Positions 7,198 through 10,963 of a stretch of 10,963 nucleotides of DNA are shown here, piece after piece. The stretch comes from Globobulimina sp. (taxonomy: Eukaryota; Foraminifera; Rotaliida). The DNA lies in NCBI GenBank assembly GCA_003354225.1, contig PIVH01000017.1, positions 1 to 10,963 of the forward strand, written 5' to 3'. How positions within the stretch are numbered: position 1 is the stretch's first letter; each line of letters opens with the position of its first letter. The notes below the pieces were generated by a model. It saw only the letters and a program-made list of their open reading frames with translations, ran no database searches and was not told the DNA's origin. Position numbers and translations under genes: made by a program.

Positions 7198-8276
7198 TAA
7201 AAACGAATAGAATCAAATTTGGCGATGAATTTCTTATAAATATTTGGTTGAGACTTGGCTGTCGAGCACGTTTTGAACGTATGATTTTGGTCCGGGTGAA
7301 AGGCACATTTGTGCTTAAATCGTGCGTCCGGCGATGGTTCGCATTGATTGCGAGGATTTTTGCAATCACCAAAGGCAAATTTGAACATGCAAATATCACT
7401 GGGACATGTGGCACCATATTCAGACATGCAATCCCATGTCACATTGCGTAATAAGGTCATATTATCAGATGATTGATAGTATGAAGGCGGACGATTAGCG
7501 AATGATGGCCGACGAGTTTGGTTTCGTTGTCGGTCATGATGTGATTTACGAAGTGGTTTATCATCGCTTTCATGATCTTGTTCACGACGATTACCAGTAT
7601 GACGCCGACCTTTTTTATAAGCATTGTTGTGATGATTGGTATTGTCGGTTGGCGGTTGTCTGTGATTTGTGGATATGCGATTTCTGCCATCAATGAAAAT
7701 GTTGAATTTGCGATCATTTTCAAACTCATTCAAATTAAATTGGTCAAATGTCGATAATAAAAATTGCACAACGCTTTTCTGTGTGGTATCACTGAACGAT
7801 TGAATAACAGAGTTATTGTCCATTAAAAAACAAATTGGCACATTACTGGCCATGTAATCGTTCAATACGTCAATAATGGTGGACCAAAACGTGATGACTT
7901 TGCTATACGGATTCCGGACAAATGGGGCAATTTTGCTACGGAACATTTGGATGTTGGCCTTAACCATTTGGACCCAACCAATGAGTAAACGGGTAAATGA
8001 TCTCGAATAAGGGACCGTATTTAATGCAGCGAGGACAAAATCCATCGCATCACTCCATGCATTAAGGATAAAATAGAGCGATAGCTTCGATTTAAAGGCA
8101 GAGTATATCTCTTTGGACGTGGAGCTAATATCAGATAAGTTATAGGTGTCGGACATGTATTTGAGTGTAGAATGCAACAACTTAGGGATTATAATCTCAT
8201 CCGTTGCAAATCCGGTAAAAAACTGAATAATTTCATTTCTTGTTTTTATTTTCTTTTTCAATGCAGAATTGACTAA
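7197..8276 (-). CDS. ORF3: Gag-like protein with zinc-knuckle-like C terminus
   Basis: Likely the nucleocapsid protein that binds element RNA. The frame is open from 8276 to TAA 7199-7197; no ATG occurs before residue 36 (counting from 8261), so the true start is unclear or spliced. Seen: a helical N-terminal half (about 1-180); a basic, His/Arg/Asn-rich linker about 195-255; PPSY (258-261), which fits the PPxY late-domain pattern; and a Cys/His cluster 278-332. The cluster ends in C-x2-H-x4-H-x4-C (C319, H322, H327, C332), the spacing of a retroviral CCHC knuckle with His in place of the second Cys. It lies directly before RT-RNase H, the usual gag position. A possible acceptor (TTAG ending at 8273) precedes the frame. 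Gag-like role is inferred from composition and position, not from recognised homology. Confidence 0.6.
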   Translation of the reverse strand, partial: LVNSALKKKIKTRNEIIQFFTGFATDEIIIPKLLHSTLKYMSDTYNLSDISSTSKEIYSAFKSKLSLYFILNAWSDAMDFVLAALNTVPYSRSFTRLLIGWVQMVKANIQMFRSKIAPFVRNPYSKVITFWSTIIDVLNDYMASNVPICFLMDNNSVIQSFSDTTQKSVVQFLLSTFDQFNLNEFENDRKFNIFIDGRNRISTNHRQPPTDNTNHHNNAYKKGRRHTGNRREQDHESDDKPLRKSHHDRQRNQTRRPSFANRPPSYYQSSDNMTLLRNVTWDCMSEYGATCPSDICMFKFAFGDCKNPRNQCEPSPDARFKHKCAFHPDQNHTFKTCSTAKSQPNIYKKFIAKFDSIRF

Positions 8277-8733
8277 TTATTTAAATATATGTGTGTTTGA
8301 ATGATAATCAGCAATTATACAACATTTTGTATAGGAACATTCGCTTCCTTTCAAGCCCAGAATGTTTTTAAAGTATCACATAAAACTGCGGCCGTTGCAG
8401 TACGTCGTTCAAAAAGTATTTTGAGTCACAATAAACACGGATAAACGTATACAAACTACGGGTACAATACAAACTACGCAGAGAATAACCGAAGGCACTA
8501 GAAAACACCGTACTTTTTAGGACCTAAAAAAGATCCAAGAATGAGAAAGGCTGTATCATTCTATGCTGTACAGAGACCCAGCTGCAGTACCGTGCATTTC
8601 CTGAAAAGCCAACCAAACCCACCTCCGAGAAAAGTTTTAGTAAAAAGTTTTGGAGAGACGTGTCAACAAATTAAGGTGCCAGAATAGGAGGAATATTTTA
8701 ATTATGCAAACACGACAATTAAAATAACACATA
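8277..8733. other. Noncoding gap between ORF2 and ORF3
   Basis: 457 bases with no sizeable open frame on either strand. Contents seen: a 12-base direct repeat (8449-8460 and 8467-8478, period 18), an inverted repeat with 8-base arms around one base (8514-8530), and a 9-base repeat AAAAGTTTT at 8630-8638 and 8643-8651. It could be a long intron: from the ORF2 end (GTCTAT donor at 8747) to the acceptor at 8273 the phase matches (phase 1), but the donor is weak. It could instead be an internal promoter or leader for ORF3 and the pol genes. Confidence 0.5.
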
Positions 8734-9861
8734 TTAAATGGATAGACCTTCAACTTTATTGACCAACTCCTTATTAGAGGCGGTATCGGCTCGCTTGTTG
8801 CCATTCATCTTCCTCTGCATAATCTCCATAACAATTTGTTGATGCGTTCGTGTTTCTTCTTTGGCCACAGTTTGCGCCAAAAATATTGCTGCTTCCTTAT
8901 CAACGGTGCGATCAACAGTGAGTGCCGAGATAGCGTGCGATTGCAAAGTAATAAGCTTCTTCTTCGGACTTTCATGCTGCGAAAACATATAACGATTATC
9001 GGATTTTTTCAAATTATGCGCCATCCGATCAATTTTGGCATTCATATTATCGGCCATTTTATCAATTTTATCATCAAATAATGCCCTCTGGGCTTGCAAT
9101 AATTTGTCGGTATCTTCGTCATTGTGTTTCTCATCAAAATGTGAATACGGATTGTCGGAAACGTCGGATTTCACACTGTGTAGTGGCGAAGGCGGGGAAT
9201 TGGAGAGTACTGAACGGCGGAACTCTTTCTGTCGTTTCTTGCCATGGCTGTTTCGTTCATGATTACCGGCGAAGAGGGCCATTTTGGATGCTTTTCTTTT
9301 GATCACTTTGCGGAAAGACCGGATTTGATCATAAATGACGCGATTTTTAAAATACGGACTGTTCCATTTCTTCAATTGGTTACCTTTGGAATCTACGTAT
9401 TTGTCATTGCGTAAATAAGTGATACGTTCTAATAATTTGGGTACCAACCATCGCCACCAAAATTCTTTGATTTCCTCTCTTTTGTATTGATGTTTATAAA
9501 ATACCACATAAATAAGGTCAACAACGGACCGTTTGTCATCGGACTTTGATGAGTCAATAAATAAACGATTGTAATGCATTGAATATAACATATTGAGGGA
9601 TACGCCGGTCATCACAATATTATCCAACAAGGCGATGAAACCAAACCGACGCTCTTCATTGTAACACTGCAACGTTTCTGTTACAGATTTACCCGCATTG
9701 ACCATTTCATCCATGTTATCTAATAAATTGGCGAAGAAAATGCGTGATGATTCATACAAATTTATCAAATTATCGGTCGGCTTCGGTTCATCGAGAGTTT
9801 TCTGGCGGGACCGCAAAAAATTGAGTACAGTCAATGCATCGGTTCGGATTCCAAGACCGCA
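8734..9861 (-). CDS. ORF2: unrecognised element protein
   Basis: The frame is open from 9861 to TAA 8736-8734. There is no ATG until 9714 (residue 41 counted from 9834), and it lies in the -1 frame relative to ORF1, overlapping its last 10 codons. I recognise no family. Seen: a helical, aromatic-rich N-terminal part (to about residue 180, with EFWWRWLVPKLL), a basic patch (RKVIKRKASK and KKRQKEFRR), a Ser/Pro/Asp-rich linker, and a likely coiled coil with Met/Asp heptads (DKIDKMADNMNAKIDRMAHN, about 257-276). The composition suits a structural or nucleic-acid-binding Gag-type protein. A 95-base candidate intron (9896-9802) would join it in frame to ORF1 as one protein of about 650 residues. 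Confidence 0.5.
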   Translation of the reverse strand, partial: CGLGIRTDALTVLNFLRSRQKTLDEPKPTDNLINLYESSRIFFANLLDNMDEMVNAGKSVTETLQCYNEERRFGFIALLDNIVMTGVSLNMLYSMHYNRLFIDSSKSDDKRSVVDLIYVVFYKHQYKREEIKEFWWRWLVPKLLERITYLRNDKYVDSKGNQLKKWNSPYFKNRVIYDQIRSFRKVIKRKASKMALFAGNHERNSHGKKRQKEFRRSVLSNSPPSPLHSVKSDVSDNPYSHFDEKHNDEDTDKLLQAQRALFDDKIDKMADNMNAKIDRMAHNLKKSDNRYMFSQHESPKKKLITLQSHAISALTVDRTVDKEAAIFLAQTVAKEETRTHQQIVMEIMQRKMNGNKRADTASNKELVNKVEGLSI

Positions 9862-9896
9862 TCAAAGGAATACTCGGATTTCGGCGGTACATATAC
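9802..9896 (-). other. Candidate 95-base intron joining ORF1 to ORF2
   Basis: Donor GTATAT at 9896 and acceptor CCGCCAG ending at 9802, both phase 0. Removing it skips the ORF1 TGA (9833-9831) and moves reading into the ORF2 frame. I saw no X-XXY-YYZ slippery heptamer in the 31-base frame overlap, which makes ordinary -1 frameshifting less likely. Confidence 0.4.
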
Positions 9897-10778
9897 TGCA
9901 AATGGGTCAACACTTAAATCCATTGGTTGCCGAGCCGGGGATTCATTAATGATATACCGCGAATTCTCTGTAGTGTAAAATGGTGGTTGGTGCGTATTGG
10001 TATTTGTATTCTGGGTTTGCATAATTTCTTGGGTTTGCAAGGTTTCATGGGTTTGCACAGTGCGAACCGTTTGTATGTTATCACGTCGATGGTTCGTTTC
10101 TGGATTTGTCTCCGGCGATTTTGGTGTGTCACCCTCTCGTTCTTTTTTGTCGGATTCCTTGGTATCCGCAGCATCACTGTCGTCAGAGATGTCTATTATT
10201 GAGGAATTTGATTGTTGGGATTGGGAGCCAGTAACTCCAAAGGCAGGATGTTGAGAGAGGGTAAACGCTGCATCGATAGTTACTTCGTCAGCAGATTCTT
10301 CATTCGCGTTATTTGTGTTACTGTTGCTGGGTTTTTGTGTTTGTTTATCAGTTTCCAAGAGAGGAGATGTGAATAAATCATATTGTAATATCAATCTCTT
10401 ATAATTCACCCAATCCCTTGAATTTCGAAATGTAGCCACCTTATCCACCGCCACCTGTTTACAAAATGCGGATATTAATTCTTTGACGGGACGGGATTGG
10501 TTATCAGGTCTTGCCATCGCTGCGTCATGCTTCACTTTCAAACGATTTAATATTGCATTGTATGACGAAGATTGTGTTGGCATGACATAAACAAATTTAT
10601 TCGATTTAATATAGGATAGCATCGCTTCATAATCCTCTTTAAAATATTTGAGCGGGGCCGCCTTTGGATCCTTTAATGGTTGTTTCATTAACGAAGGAGT
10701 CAGGAAGAATAGCTTAGGATCCTTCTGTACCGTCTTCGCAAATGCGTCGAATGCTTTGATGGTCATTGTCAATGCCAT
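9831..10778 (-). CDS. ORF1: unrecognised element protein with disordered C-terminal half
   Basis: First ATG at 10778; the frame stays open upstream to 10952, into repeat A1, without another ATG. It ends at TGA 9833-9831. No family recognised. The N-terminal half (about 150 residues) looks folded and helical. The C-terminal half is rich in Ser, Thr, Asn, Gln and Asp. Seen in it: IIDISDDSD (10173-10199), which fits a SUMO-interacting motif; a hexapeptide repeat around QT(H/Q)E(T/I) from an 18-base DNA repeat (10013-10066); and PMDLS (9912-9926), which fits the PxDLS pattern of CtBP ligands. As the first ORF after A1 it may be part of Gag, perhaps fused to ORF2 by splicing. These short motifs may be chance. 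Confidence 0.5.
   Translation of the reverse strand: MALTMTIKAFDAFAKTVQKDPKLFFLTPSLMKQPLKDPKAAPLKYFKEDYEAMLSYIKSNKFVYVMPTQSSSYNAILNRLKVKHDAAMARPDNQSRPVKELISAFCKQVAVDKVATFRNSRDWVNYKRLILQYDLFTSPLLETDKQTQKPSNSNTNNANEESADEVTIDAAFTLSQHPAFGVTGSQSQQSNSSIIDISDDSDAADTKESDKKEREGDTPKSPETNPETNHRRDNIQTVRTVQTHETLQTQEIMQTQNTNTNTHQPPFYTTENSRYIINESPARQPMDLSVDPFAVYVPPKSEYSFDAVLESEPMH
10013..10066 (-). repeat. 18-base tandem repeat, three copies, inside ORF1
   Basis: GGGTTTGC recurs on the plus strand at 10013, 10031 and 10049, exactly 18 bases apart, with partly conserved bases between. Being a multiple of three, it encodes a Gln/Thr hexapeptide repeat and keeps the frame. Confidence 0.75.
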
Positions 10779-10865
10779 TGGATAATTTGCTGCAGGTAAT
10801 TTGCTACGGATAGAGCCAATCAATGATGCTGTTGTTCGAGTTGAGTCAAGGCGTTGCCGCCAGAA

Positions 10866-10963
10866 AGTAAAAGGATTGACGAAGGAGAGTGAAGTAAAGT
10901 GACTAAAGATAAAATAATGTAAGATAATAGAAACACTTTCTAAAGTTAAGAATCATAACACTG
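10866..10963 (-). repeat. Outer repeat A1 (element 5' end), cut by window edge
   Basis: 98 bases identical to 3348-3445 in the same orientation. Matching stops at 10865 (A against G). About 30 further bases, with the TATAAAA seen in A2, should lie just beyond the window. On the element strand it precedes ORF1 and so should hold the promoter and transcript start. Confidence 0.85.

Larger units (their letters stand above)
3146..10963 (-). mobile_element. Tyrosine-recombinase retrotransposon, Ngaro/PAT-like, split direct repeats
   Basis: The element is read on the minus strand and carries RT, RNase H and a tyrosine recombinase, without any DDE integrase or protease that I can see. Its repeats follow the split-direct-repeat plan A1 - ORFs - B1 - A2 - B2. 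A is present at 10866-10963 (cut by the window) and 3348-3475; B is at 3476-3659 and 3146-3328, all in the same orientation. This excludes the inverted-repeat plan of DIRS1 itself. If A1 has the full length of A2, the element ends near 10993 and is about 7.85 kb long. No methyltransferase domain was recognised, which also favours Ngaro/PAT over DIRS1. YR elements insert without target-site duplication; the right flank is outside the window, so this cannot be tested here. Confidence 0.88.

Noticed and set aside
9831-9861. Programmed -1 frameshift between ORF1 and ORF2
   Set aside because: No slippery heptamer or obvious pseudoknot is seen in the overlap; the splice model fits better, though a simple mutation is not excluded.
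10013-10066. Three regularly spaced repeats as a CRISPR array
   Set aside because: Period is only 18 bases, repeats are imperfect and in coding frame; there are no unique spacers and the DNA is eukaryotic.
9914-10254. Short open frames in both directions across the ORF1 tail
   Set aside because: They arise from the low-complexity 18-base repeat; ORF1 is much longer and continuous.
3146-10963. DIRS1-type inverted terminal repeats with an internal complementary region
   Set aside because: All A and B copies are in the same orientation and in split-direct order; no inverted copies are present in the window.

Overview
The window looks like nuclear DNA of an AT-rich unicellular eukaryote. Genes carry short GT..AG introns, two genes are packed head to head, and the standard stop codons fit every frame. 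I see no bacterial operon signals. A protist such as a foraminiferan or another rhizarian or amoeboid lineage would fit, but this is only a guess.

Left part (1-3145), host DNA. A choline/ethanolamine kinase gene runs leftward off the window edge (917 to 1). Fifty bases away, a Patched/RND-type 12-TM transporter gene starts rightward at 968. It has two introns that I could place by reading frame and family motif (2001-2146 and 2315-2365). It breaks off in its second ectodomain at about 3101-3145, where a retrotransposon begins.

Right part (3146 to the end, probably about 30 bases beyond), one minus-strand tyrosine-recombinase (YR) retrotransposon of the split-direct-repeat type (Ngaro/PAT-like). 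Read along its sense strand the order is: A1 (10963-10866, cut by the window), ORF1, ORF2, a noncoding gap, ORF3 (Gag-like with a zinc-knuckle-like end), a short leader ORF, RT-RNase H, tyrosine recombinase, B1 (3659-3476), A2 (3475-3348), a 19-base G/C-rich spacer, and B2 (3328-3146). The repeats are nearly identical and the RT, RNase H and YR frames are open, so the copy looks young.

Working together: Gag-like proteins would package the RNA, RT-RNase H would make cDNA, and the A/B repeats would allow a circle whose junction resembles the internal B1-A2 junction. The recombinase would then insert it without an integrase. The unusual parts are two unrecognised ORFs ahead of the Gag-like ORF, stop-start overlaps (TAATG and ATGA) at two ORF junctions, and phase-compatible candidate introns at the junctions where no ATG is available. 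The element appears to sit just past a 5' splice site of the Patched-like gene, so the host gene might still be spliced around it.
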